A stretch of 14,521 nt of DNA from Limnohabitans sp. (GTDB lineage: Bacteria > Pseudomonadota > Gammaproteobacteria > Burkholderiales > Burkholderiaceae_C): positions 1 to 14,521 of the forward strand of contig JAHECM010000126.1 in assembly GCA_024641725.1 (NCBI GenBank), given 5' to 3'. This document shows positions 1-6,426 of the stretch, one piece after another. Below the pieces are notes generated by a model, which had not been told where the DNA came from, did no database searches, and saw nothing but the letters and a program-made list of their open reading frames with translations. How positions within the stretch are numbered: position 1 is the stretch's first letter; each line of letters starts with the position of its first letter. The translations under genes were made by a program, and so were the position numbers.

Positions 1-948
1 CAGTGGCTGGCCAGCCAGGAGGCGCGGCGTGCAGTGCACATCGCGCTGGTGGCTTCGGTGGCCAACACCTACCTGAGCCTGGTGGCCAACGACGAATTGC
101 TGCGCCTGACCCAGGCCACGCTGGCCACGCGGCAAGAGAGCTTGCGCCTCACGCGGCTCAAGTTCGAGCACCAGACCGTCTCGCAACTTGAACTCAGCCA
201 GGCCGAGTCTTTGCTCGAAAGCGCCAAAGTGGCGCTGGCGCAAAGCCAACGCCAGCGCGCGTTGGACAGCCACGCGCTGGCGCTGCTGGTGGGTCAGCCC
301 CTGCCCGCCGATGTGCCTGAAGGCCTGACTTTGGGCGCACAAGGCCTGCTGCAAGACCTGCCTGCGGGTTTGCCGTCCGACTTGCTCGCGCGTCGCCCCG
401 ATGTGCGCCAAGCCGAGCAACTGCTGATGGCCAACAACGCCAACATCGGTGCGGCACGCGCTGCGTTTTGGCCACGCATCACGCTCACGGGCAGCGCCGG
501 GGTGGTGGGCAACGACCTGCAAAAGCTGTTCAGTGTGGGCACCAGTGGCTGGACGTTTGCGCCGCAAATGCTGCTGCCCATTTTTGACGCCGGGCGCAAC
601 CAAGCCAATCTGGACGCGGCCAAGGCTGGGCGCGAGATCGCTGTGGCCCAGTACGACAAAGCCATCCAAACCGCTTTCCGTGAAGTGGCTGACGCACTGG
701 CCGCGCGCAGCACATGGGCTGAGCAGTCGCGTGCGCAGCAAGCCCAGCTGGCCGCCGAGCAAACCCGCGCAAACCTGACGGCACTGCGTGAGCAGCAAGG
801 CCTGGCCAGTGCGCTGGAGCTGCTGGACGCACAACGCGCATTGTTTGCTGCGCAGCAAGCCGCTCTGCAAGCGCAGGCGCAGCAACTGCAAAGCTTGGTT
901 GCGGTTTACAAAGCGCTGGGTGGCGGCTGGAGTGAGGTGCGGCATTGA
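1..948 (+). CDS. Outer-membrane efflux channel protein, NodT/OprM type (5'-truncated)
   Basis: This is the C-terminal 315 codons of an outer-membrane factor; the reading frame is open to the window edge, so the N-terminus (signal peptide, lipobox) lies outside. Family members run about 450-490 residues. They form trimeric beta-barrel/alpha-helical tunnels that let tripartite RND pumps expel drugs, metals or solvents across the envelope. Visible hallmarks are the family signature around GLPSDLLARRPDVRQAE (residues 121-137 of the fragment), long Ala/Gln/Leu-rich amphipathic helices on both sides, and the second-repeat segment ending in ALELLDAQRALF and a short tail. It stops at a TGA, 81 bp before rcoM, on the same strand. 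It has no evident link to CO metabolism and is probably the last gene of an upstream efflux operon. The substrate cannot be told from this part. The family call is firm. Confidence 0.9.
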   Translation, partial: QWLASQEARRAVHIALVASVANTYLSLVANDELLRLTQATLATRQESLRLTRLKFEHQTVSQLELSQAESLLESAKVALAQSQRQRALDSHALALLVGQPLPADVPEGLTLGAQGLLQDLPAGLPSDLLARRPDVRQAEQLLMANNANIGAARAAFWPRITLTGSAGVVGNDLQKLFSVGTSGWTFAPQMLLPIFDAGRNQANLDAAKAGREIAVAQYDKAIQTAFREVADALAARSTWAEQSRAQQAQLAAEQTRANLTALREQQGLASALELLDAQRALFAAQQAALQAQAQQLQSLVAVYKALGGGWSEVRH

Positions 949-954
949 AAGCGC

Positions 955-977
955 AACATCGATTTGCAATCGTTGTT
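955..977. repeat. Inverted repeat upstream of rcoM
   Basis: Arms AACATCGATT and AATCGTTGTT flank a TGC centre. Nine of ten positions pair, with one T/T mismatch. It lies in the 81-bp gap between the efflux gene and rcoM, about 52 bp before the rcoM ATG. No T-run follows, so an intrinsic terminator is unlikely. An operator acting on rcoM, or a weak hairpin, is possible. Confidence 0.4.
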
Positions 978-1029
978 AAAGTCTGCCTCGGATCAAAAAA
1001 CACAGACGCCGGAGCGCCAGAGACACGCC

Positions 1030-1782
1030 ATGGATGCCAAAGCCACACCCCTCCCGAGTTTGTACTTGTTTGAAAAATTCGAGGTGGGGATCATCCACCT
1101 TGACCAAGCTCGGCGCGTGGTGGCGATGAATGACTTTGCACGCAAAGTTCTGCCAGTAGAAGAGAAGCAGCCGTTTGACAAGTTGGTGACCTCGTTTCAC
1201 CCAGAGCGGTCCAAACCCAAAGTCAAATTTTTGCTGGATGAGGCTTCAGGATGTCCCATGGCCAATGCCGTGCCGATGACCATGATCATCAACATACCGG
1301 AGCAAGTGTTGCTGATCAAGGTCAGTCGCTTGGGCAATGCGCAGGGTGAAACCACGGGCTTTGCGCTTGTTTTCTATGACGTTACCCAAGTGGTTCGTCA
1401 CGACAAGGAGCCGGACCATGCGTCATCAGAAGTGATGCTGCTCTCACGGATCCCCTTGGTCGCCAACCACAAAGTCTCCTTTGTGGACACTTCGGACGTG
1501 CTCTGTTTGGAGTCACAGGCGCATTACACGCGTGTGTTGACCCGTGATGGTTACCATTTTTGCAACCTGAGCATTGGTGATTTGCAGGCGCGCTTAGACC
1601 CCCATAAATTCATGCGCGTGCACCGCTGCTTCATTGTCAATCTCCAGGCGGTCGCAGGCTTGGACAGAAACGGAGGCAAGACCGCCTTGATTCTCCAAGC
1701 CCCTGCCAAACAGCCTATTCCCATTTCTCGCAAGATACTTCCGAAGGTCCGTGAGGCGCTTGGGGTGTCCATGCGCTCATGA
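1030..1782 (+). CDS. rcoM: CO-sensing heme-PAS/LytTR transcriptional regulator RcoM
   Basis: This 250-residue protein is a one-component activator of CO oxidation genes. The N-terminal PAS domain (about residues 12-120) binds heme; the C-terminal LytTR domain (about 140-245) binds DNA, with KFMRVHRCFIVNL at 193-205 and PISRK at 231-235. In RcoM from Burkholderia xenovorans the heme is held by a His and, in the ferrous state, a Met that CO displaces; a Cys serves as ligand in the ferric state. Aligned from memory, the equivalents here are His57 (in FHPER), Met85 (in MTMIINIP) and Cys75 (in SGCP), all present. I chose ATG 1030 over the upstream TTG at 964 because the protein then starts just before the PAS domain; a weak GAGA sits six bases upstream. 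Its position directly before coxM fits its role. LytTR regulators CoxC and CoxH of Oligotropha differ, having MHYT membrane domains. Confidence 0.9.
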   Translation: MDAKATPLPSLYLFEKFEVGIIHLDQARRVVAMNDFARKVLPVEEKQPFDKLVTSFHPERSKPKVKFLLDEASGCPMANAVPMTMIINIPEQVLLIKVSRLGNAQGETTGFALVFYDVTQVVRHDKEPDHASSEVMLLSRIPLVANHKVSFVDTSDVLCLESQAHYTRVLTRDGYHFCNLSIGDLQARLDPHKFMRVHRCFIVNLQAVAGLDRNGGKTALILQAPAKQPIPISRKILPKVREALGVSMRS

Positions 1783-1837
1783 CTTACCCTGCCCCCGAGC
1801 TTTCCCTGATTGTTTTGTTGGAATATTTTGTTCTCGA

Positions 1838-1888
1838 CAATTCATGTGCCTAAAAATGCATTTCGTGCAGTTAAAACTGCTTTTGAGG
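1838..1888 (+). promoter_or_regulatory. Predicted RcoM operator: three direct repeats at 21-bp pitch
   Basis: Three hexamers fit the TTnnnG operator core reported for RcoM: TTCATG at 1841-1846, TTCGTG at 1862-1867 and TTGAGG at 1883-1888. Their starts are exactly 21 bp apart, and each has a C three bases upstream (1838, 1859, 1880), giving a shared C-N2-TT-N3-G. From published footprinting in Burkholderia xenovorans I recall that RcoM protects triplets of direct repeats spaced 21 bp on centre, which is precisely this geometry. The array ends about 90 bp before the coxM ATG, directly downstream of rcoM. No binding data exist for this sequence. Confidence 0.78.
1867..1880. repeat. Inverted repeat between operator sites 2 and 3
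   Basis: Perfect 6-bp arms GCAGTT and AACTGC are separated by AA. The dyad fills the space between the second and third predicted RcoM sites, sharing base 1867 with site 2. It could be chance in a short AT-rich stretch or a site for a second factor. Confidence 0.4.
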
Positions 1889-1917
1889 GTTAATTTTCGA
1901 AATTAACCTCATAATAC
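1883..1917 (+). promoter_or_regulatory. Candidate coxM promoter core
   Basis: TAATAC at 1912-1917 resembles a sigma-70 -10 element. It would place transcription start near 1923-1925 and put the third RcoM site (TTGAGG) around -41 to -36, as expected for an activator that overlaps a poor -35 region. There is no good -35 hexamer at 17-bp spacing. An alternative -10, TACACT at 1937-1942, cannot be excluded. The call rests on position and weak matches only. Confidence 0.35.
1888..1908. repeat. Perfect 9-bp inverted repeat in the cox control region
   Basis: Arms GGTTAATTT (1888-1896) and AAATTAACC (1900-1908) flank TCG. It begins on the last base of the third predicted RcoM site and ends three bases before the AT-rich ATAATAC, a -10 candidate. 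An RNA terminator is unlikely because the stem is mostly A/T and no T-run follows. Its shape and position suit a DNA operator for a dimeric regulator. Confidence 0.6.
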
Positions 1918-1945
1918 CTAGGGTTTTCATTCGGTCTACACTGGT

Positions 1946-1960
1946 TTTGTCCTAGACAAA
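1946..1960 (+). repeat. Inverted repeat in the coxM 5' leader
   Basis: Arms TTTGTC and GACAAA flank CTA, eight bases before the AGGAG ribosome-binding site of coxM at 1969-1973. An outer GGT (1943-1945) and ACC (1963-1965) can extend the pairing imperfectly. If transcribed, it would form a small hairpin beside the ribosome-binding site; it could equally be a DNA operator. Confidence 0.4.
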
Positions 1961-1978
1961 TTACCTTCAGGAGACAAA

Positions 1979-2842
1979 ATGATCCCTCCGCGTTTCGAAT
2001 ACCACGCACCCAAAACCGTCGGCGAGGCCGTCGCTTTGCTCGGTCAATTGGGCTCTGATGCCAAGCTGCTGGCCGGTGGCCACAGCCTGCTGCCCATGAT
2101 GAAGCTGCGTTTTGCGCAGCCCGAACACCTGATCGACATCAACCGCATCCCCGAACTCAAGGGCATCCGCGAGGAAGGCGACACCGTGGTGATTGGCGCA
2201 ATGACGGTGGAAAACGAGTTGATCAACTCCCCCGTTTTGCAAGCCAAAGTGCCCCTGCTGTGCGAAGCGGCCAAGCTGATCGCTGACCCTCAGGTGCGCA
2301 ACCGAGGCACCATTGGTGGCGACATCGCCCACGGTGACCCCGGCAACGACCACCCCGCGCTGTCCATCGTGATCGACGCGTCTTTTGTGCTGGAAGGCCC
2401 GAACGGTCGCCGCACCGTGGCAGCCGACGGTTTTTTCCTCGGCACCTACATGACGCTGCTCGAAGAAAACGAAGTCATGTGCGAGATCCGCGTGCCCGCA
2501 TTTGCGGCTGGCACCGGCTACGCCTACGAAAAACTCAAGCGCAAAACCGGTGACTGGGCGACAGCCGGTTGCGCAGTGGTGATCCGCAAGTCGGGTGACC
2601 AGGTCAGCCATGTTCGTGTGGCCCTGACCAACGTGGCCCCGGCCGCGCTGCGCGTGGAGGCCGCCGAAGCCGCCTTGCTGCACAAGCCCTTCAACGCCGC
2701 CAACGTGCAAGCCGCCGTCGATGCCGCCATCGCTGCCTGCGACCCCGCCGAAGACTTGCGGGGCGACGTTGAATACAAGACCGCGATGGCCGGCGAAATG
2801 GTCAAGCGCGCTTTGAACAAAGCCTGGTCGCGCTGCGCCTGA
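1979..2842 (+). CDS. coxM: Carbon monoxide dehydrogenase medium (FAD) subunit
   Basis: This 287-residue flavoprotein carries electrons from the 2Fe-2S clusters of CoxS to FAD and on to the quinone acceptor system, in the (CoxL-CoxM-CoxS)2 CO dehydrogenase at the inner face of the membrane. FAD-binding motifs AGGHS (residues 32-36) and TIGGD (111-115) lie at the positions I recall from the Oligotropha enzyme. The length is typical (about 288). The ATG has a good AGGAG five bases upstream and is the first gene after the RcoM control region. The stop is followed by a 19-bp gap to coxS. The family also includes xanthine dehydrogenase and other hydroxylase FAD subunits; the partner CoxL motif settles the CODH assignment. 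Confidence 0.95.
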   Translation: MIPPRFEYHAPKTVGEAVALLGQLGSDAKLLAGGHSLLPMMKLRFAQPEHLIDINRIPELKGIREEGDTVVIGAMTVENELINSPVLQAKVPLLCEAAKLIADPQVRNRGTIGGDIAHGDPGNDHPALSIVIDASFVLEGPNGRRTVAADGFFLGTYMTLLEENEVMCEIRVPAFAAGTGYAYEKLKRKTGDWATAGCAVVIRKSGDQVSHVRVALTNVAPAALRVEAAEAALLHKPFNAANVQAAVDAAIAACDPAEDLRGDVEYKTAMAGEMVKRALNKAWSRCA

Positions 2843-2861
2843 ACAACAAGGAGATAGACCC

Positions 2862-3347
2862 ATGTCCAAAAAACTCGTCACTGTATCTGTCAACGGCAAA
2901 AAGGAAGAAAAGGCCGTTGAACCGCGCACCCTGCTGATCCACTTTTTGCGCGAAGAACTCAACCTGACTGGCGCCCACATCGGCTGCGAGACCAGCCATT
3001 GCGGCGCTTGCACTGTCGACATCGACGGCCAATCCGTCAAGTCCTGCACCCACTTGGCGGTGCAGTGCGATGGCTCCGAAGTCCTCACCGTCGAGGGCCT
3101 GGCCAACAAAGGCGTTTTGCACGCGGTGCAAGAAGGCTTTTACAAAGAGCATGGCCTGCAGTGCGGTTTCTGCACACCCGGCATGCTCATGCGCGCCTAC
3201 CGCTTCTTGCAAGAGAACCCCAATCCGAGCGAAGACGAAATCCGCCACGGCATGGCCGGTAACCTGTGCCGCTGCACGGGTTACCAAAACATCGTCAAAG
3301 CCGTCCAGTACGCCGCCAAAAAACTGCAAGAGCCCGTTGCGGCTTGA
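2862..3347 (+). CDS. coxS: Carbon monoxide dehydrogenase small (2Fe-2S) subunit
   Basis: The 161-residue iron-sulfur subunit relays electrons from the molybdenum site of CoxL to the FAD of CoxM. The N-terminal plant-ferredoxin-like fold holds one 2Fe-2S cluster through Cys42, Cys47, Cys50 and Cys62. The C-terminal helical domain holds the second through Cys101, Cys104, Cys136 and Cys138 (CGFC and CRC motifs). All eight cysteines are present and the length is near the usual 163-166. AAGGAG at 2848-2853 lies eight bases before the ATG. The gene sits between coxM and coxL, the invariant M-S-L order of aerobic CO dehydrogenases. Confidence 0.96.
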   Translation: MSKKLVTVSVNGKKEEKAVEPRTLLIHFLREELNLTGAHIGCETSHCGACTVDIDGQSVKSCTHLAVQCDGSEVLTVEGLANKGVLHAVQEGFYKEHGLQCGFCTPGMLMRAYRFLQENPNPSEDEIRHGMAGNLCRCTGYQNIVKAVQYAAKKLQEPVAA

Positions 3348-3376
3348 TGCGCACCCCCATTTGATCGGAGACACAC

Positions 3377-5788
3377 ATGAACGCACCGGTACAAACCGCT
3401 GAAGCCCGCGAACTCGCGCTGGCCGGCATGGGCGCTTCGCGCCTGCGCAAAGAAGACGCCCGTTTCATCCAAGGCAAGGGCAACTATGTCGATGACATCA
3501 AAATGCCCGGCATGCTGCACATGGACATCGTGCGCAGCCCGATTGCCCACGGCCGCATCGTCAAGATCAACAAAGAAGCTGCGCTCGCCATCCCCGGCGT
3601 GCACGCCGTCTTGACCGCTGATGATTTGAAGCCGCTCAAGTTGCACTGGATGCCGACCTTGGCCGGTGACGTGGCCGCGGTTCTGGCCGACGAGAAGGTC
3701 CACTTCCAGATGCAAGAAGTGGCCATAGTCATCGCAGACGACCGCTACATTGCCGCTGACGCGGTTGAGGCCGTCGAGATCGAGTACGAAGAATTGCCCG
3801 TGGTGCTCGACCCTTATGCTGCCCTGCAGCCTGGCGCGCCAGTGATCCGCGAAGACCTGGCCGGCAAGACCGAAGGCGCCCACGGCAAGCGCGACCACCA
3901 CAACCACATCTTCACCTGGGATGCGGGCGACAAGTCGGCTGCCGATGCCGCCTTTGACAAAGCCGAAGTGACCGTGTCGCAGCACATGTACTACCCCCGC
4001 GTGCACCCCTGCCCGCTGGAGACCTGCGGCTGCGTGGCCAGCTTTGACCCCATCAAAGGCGACCTGACCACCTTCATCACCTCGCAAGCCCCTCACGTGG
4101 TGCGTACCGTGGTGTCCATGCTGTCGGGCATTCCTGAATCCAAGGTGCGCATCGTCAGCCCCGACATCGGTGGCGGCTTTGGCAACAAGGTCGGCATCTA
4201 CCCCGGTTATGTGTGCGCCATCGTCGCGTCCATCGTGTTGGGTCGCCCCGTCAAGTGGGTCGAAGACCGCATCGAAAACATCTCGTCCACCGCCTTCGCC
4301 CGTGATTACCACATGGACGGCGAACTGGCGGCGACTGCCGACGGCAAGATCACCGGCCTGCGTGTGAACGTGGTGGCCGACCACGGCGCGTTTGATGCCT
4401 GCGCCGATCCGACCAAGTTCCCTGCCGGCATGTTCCACATCGTCTCAGGCTCTTACGACATTCCGGCGGCGCACGCCAGCGTCAAAGGTGTCTACACCAA
4501 CAAGGCCCCAGGTGGCGTGGCGTACCGCTGCTCCTTCCGCGTGACCGAAGCGGTGTATTTGATTGAGCGGATGGTCGATGTGCTGGCGCAAAAGCTGGGC
4601 ATGGACAAGGCCGAAATCCGCGCCAAGAACTTCGTCAAGAAGGAACAGTTCCCCTACACCAGCGCCTTCGGTTTTGAGTACGACTCGGGCGACTACCAGA
4701 CCGCCTTGGACAAAGTGCTGGAGGCCGTGGACTACAAAGGCCTGCGTGCCGAGCAAGCGGCCAAACGTGCCGACCCCAACAGCCCCACACTCATGGGCAT
4801 CGGCTTGGTGACTTTCACCGAAGTGGTCGGTGCCGGTCCTTCCAAGATGTGCGACATCTTGGGTGTGGGCATGTTCGACTCCTGCGAAATCCGCATCCAC
4901 CCCACTGGCAGCGCCATCGCCCGCATGGGCACGATCACGCAAGGTCAGGGTCACCAGACCACCTACGCGCAGATCATCGCCACCGAGCTGGGCATTCCGT
5001 CTGAAGTGATTCAGGTGGAAGAGGGCGACACCAGCACCGCGCCTTACGGCTTGGGGACTTACGGCTCGCGCTCCACACCCGTGGCCGGTGCCGCCATCGC
5101 TTTGGCGGCTCGCAAGATCCACGCGAAGGCCCGCAAGATCGCGGCCCACATGCTTGAAGTCAACGAAAACGACCTCGACTGGGAAGTCGACCGCTTCAAG
5201 GTCAAGGGCGACGACAGCAAGTACAAAACCATGGCCGACGTGGCTTGGCAGGCCTACCATCAACCACCAGACGGCTTGGAGCCAGGTTTGGAAGCGGTGC
5301 ACTACTACGACCCACCCAACTTCACCTTCCCCTTCGGCATTTACCTGTGCGTGGTGGACATCGACCGCGCCACGGGCGAGACCAAAATCCGCCGCTTTTA
5401 TGCCTTGGACGACTGCGGCACTCGCATCAACCCGATGATCATCGACGGCCAAATCCACGGCGGTTTGACCGAAGGTTTTGCCGTGGCCATGGGTCAGCAA
5501 ATGCCGTTTGACGCGCAGGGCAACCTGCTGGGCAACACCTTGATGGACTACTTCTTGCCCACCTTCGTGGAAACCCCGCATTGGGAAACCGACCACACCG
5601 TGACGCCTTCGCCCCACCATCCGCTGGGTGCCAAGGGCGTGGCCGAATCGCCCCACGTGGGCTCGATCCCGACCTTCACCTCGGCCATGGTCGACGCGTT
5701 CTCGCACCTGGGTGTCACACACCTGGACATGCCACACAACGCTTTCCGCACCTGGAAAGCGCTGCGCGAGCATGGCGCTGCTTTGTAA
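3377..5788 (+). CDS. coxL: Form I carbon monoxide dehydrogenase large (Mo/Cu) subunit
   Basis: This 803-residue subunit oxidises CO with water to CO2 at a Cu-S-Mo centre bound to molybdopterin cytosine dinucleotide. The form I signature AYRCSFR is at residues 382-388, and Cys385 is the copper ligand (Cys388 in Oligotropha). Form II homologues, whose CO activity is disputed, have AYRGAGR instead. Other landmarks are Gln237 (equivalent of Gln240 near Mo), GGGFGNK at 265-271, QGQGH at 522-526 and the proposed catalytic Glu757 in GVAES (Glu763 in Oligotropha). The six-residue length difference from the 809-residue reference matches these offsets. GGAG lies six bases before the ATG. The subunit looks complete and active, making the locus a true CO oxidation system. 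Confidence 0.97.
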   Translation: MNAPVQTAEARELALAGMGASRLRKEDARFIQGKGNYVDDIKMPGMLHMDIVRSPIAHGRIVKINKEAALAIPGVHAVLTADDLKPLKLHWMPTLAGDVAAVLADEKVHFQMQEVAIVIADDRYIAADAVEAVEIEYEELPVVLDPYAALQPGAPVIREDLAGKTEGAHGKRDHHNHIFTWDAGDKSAADAAFDKAEVTVSQHMYYPRVHPCPLETCGCVASFDPIKGDLTTFITSQAPHVVRTVVSMLSGIPESKVRIVSPDIGGGFGNKVGIYPGYVCAIVASIVLGRPVKWVEDRIENISSTAFARDYHMDGELAATADGKITGLRVNVVADHGAFDACADPTKFPAGMFHIVSGSYDIPAAHASVKGVYTNKAPGGVAYRCSFRVTEAVYLIERMVDVLAQKLGMDKAEIRAKNFVKKEQFPYTSAFGFEYDSGDYQTALDKVLEAVDYKGLRAEQAAKRADPNSPTLMGIGLVTFTEVVGAGPSKMCDILGVGMFDSCEIRIHPTGSAIARMGTITQGQGHQTTYAQIIATELGIPSEVIQVEEGDTSTAPYGLGTYGSRSTPVAGAAIALAARKIHAKARKIAAHMLEVNENDLDWEVDRFKVKGDDSKYKTMADVAWQAYHQPPDGLEPGLEAVHYYDPPNFTFPFGIYLCVVDIDRATGETKIRRFYALDDCGTRINPMIIDGQIHGGLTEGFAVAMGQQMPFDAQGNLLGNTLMDYFLPTFVETPHWETDHTVTPSPHHPLGAKGVAESPHVGSIPTFTSAMVDAFSHLGVTHLDMPHNAFRTWKALREHGAAL

Positions 5789-5801
5789 ATCAGGAGCCTT
5801 C

Positions 5802-6422
5802 ATGGAAGTCAAACTCGACAAACAATACCCACTCGATGTGGACGCAGCACGGGCCTGGGCCCTGCTGACCGACCTCAAGGCCACGGCCAACTGCATGCCC
5901 GGTGCCGAAATCACCGAACAGCTGTCAGACACCTCTTTCAAAGGCGGTGTCAAAGTCAAGGTGGGGCCCGCCGTGGCCCAGTTCGGCGGCACGGTGGACG
6001 TGCTCGAAGCGGTGGCCGCAGAGCGCAAGATGGTCTTGCGTGGCAAAGGCGCTGACAAGGGTGGCTCGTCCGCGTCGATGGACCTGACCGCGATCATTAC
6101 CCCCGATCCGGCCAATCCAGCGCACTGCGTTCTGAACGGCCAGGCCGCTGTGATCGTCAATGGCAAGTTCGCGCAGTTCGGCGGGCGCATGATGGTGCAG
6201 GTCTCCGACATGTTGTTGGCGCAGTTTGTCGAAAATTTCCGGCAAACCGCTTTGACCTTGCCTGCGGTCGACGGCTCGACCGCAAGTGGCGTGACTGGCT
6301 CGGACAGCGTGCCTGCCTCTGCGCCAGTTGCGCCTGTGGTGGCTCGTGAGATCAATGGCTTGGCCATCTTTTGGGCGCTGCTCAAGGGCTGGTTCAGTGG
6401 CTTGTTGGGCAAACGGGCTTGA
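5802..6422 (+). CDS. coxG: CoxG, SRPBCC-fold membrane-recruited CODH partner
   Basis: This 206-residue protein begins 13 bp after coxL with AGGAG five bases before the ATG. Residues 1-150 match the CoxG/SRPBCC (START-like) family, with the pattern PGAEIT, FKGGVKVKVGPA and GKFAQFGGRM. A Ser/Ala/Pro-rich linker (about 155-182) leads to a hydrophobic, tryptophan-containing C-terminal helix (about 184-202) ending in GKRA, suited to membrane attachment. In other CO oxidisers CoxG anchors the dehydrogenase to the membrane, and recent work, as I recall it, shows it extracts menaquinone to take the electrons. In Oligotropha coxG follows coxF; here it directly follows coxL. Upstream in-frame starts overlap coxL and were discarded. 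The family call is firm, the quinone role inferred. Confidence 0.9.
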   Translation: MEVKLDKQYPLDVDAARAWALLTDLKATANCMPGAEITEQLSDTSFKGGVKVKVGPAVAQFGGTVDVLEAVAAERKMVLRGKGADKGGSSASMDLTAIITPDPANPAHCVLNGQAAVIVNGKFAQFGGRMMVQVSDMLLAQFVENFRQTALTLPAVDGSTASGVTGSDSVPASAPVAPVVAREINGLAIFWALLKGWFSGLLGKRA

Positions 6423-6426
6423 GCAG

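Noticed and set aside
949..1029. RcoM-type triplet operator before rcoM
   Set aside because: Only one TTnnnG hexamer (976-981) was found and no partners at 21-bp spacing.
1888..1908. Reading the perfect dyad as a terminator for rcoM
   Set aside because: The stem is AT-rich, the loop is three bases and no T-run follows; position inside the coxM control region favours an operator.
1967..3109. Minus-strand open frame (380 codons) opposite coxM and coxS
   Set aside because: The composition is His/Gly/Val-rich, typical of antisense translation of a GC-rich gene, and there is no motif.
3281..4438. Minus-strand open frame (385 codons) opposite coxL
   Set aside because: Antisense shadow of coxL with no domain or ribosome-binding signal.
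3377..5788. Assignment of the large subunit to xanthine dehydrogenase or form II CODH-like hydroxylases
   Set aside because: AYRCSFR with the copper-ligand Cys is specific to form I CoxL, and the accessory genes coxD, coxE, coxF, coxG and coxI agree.
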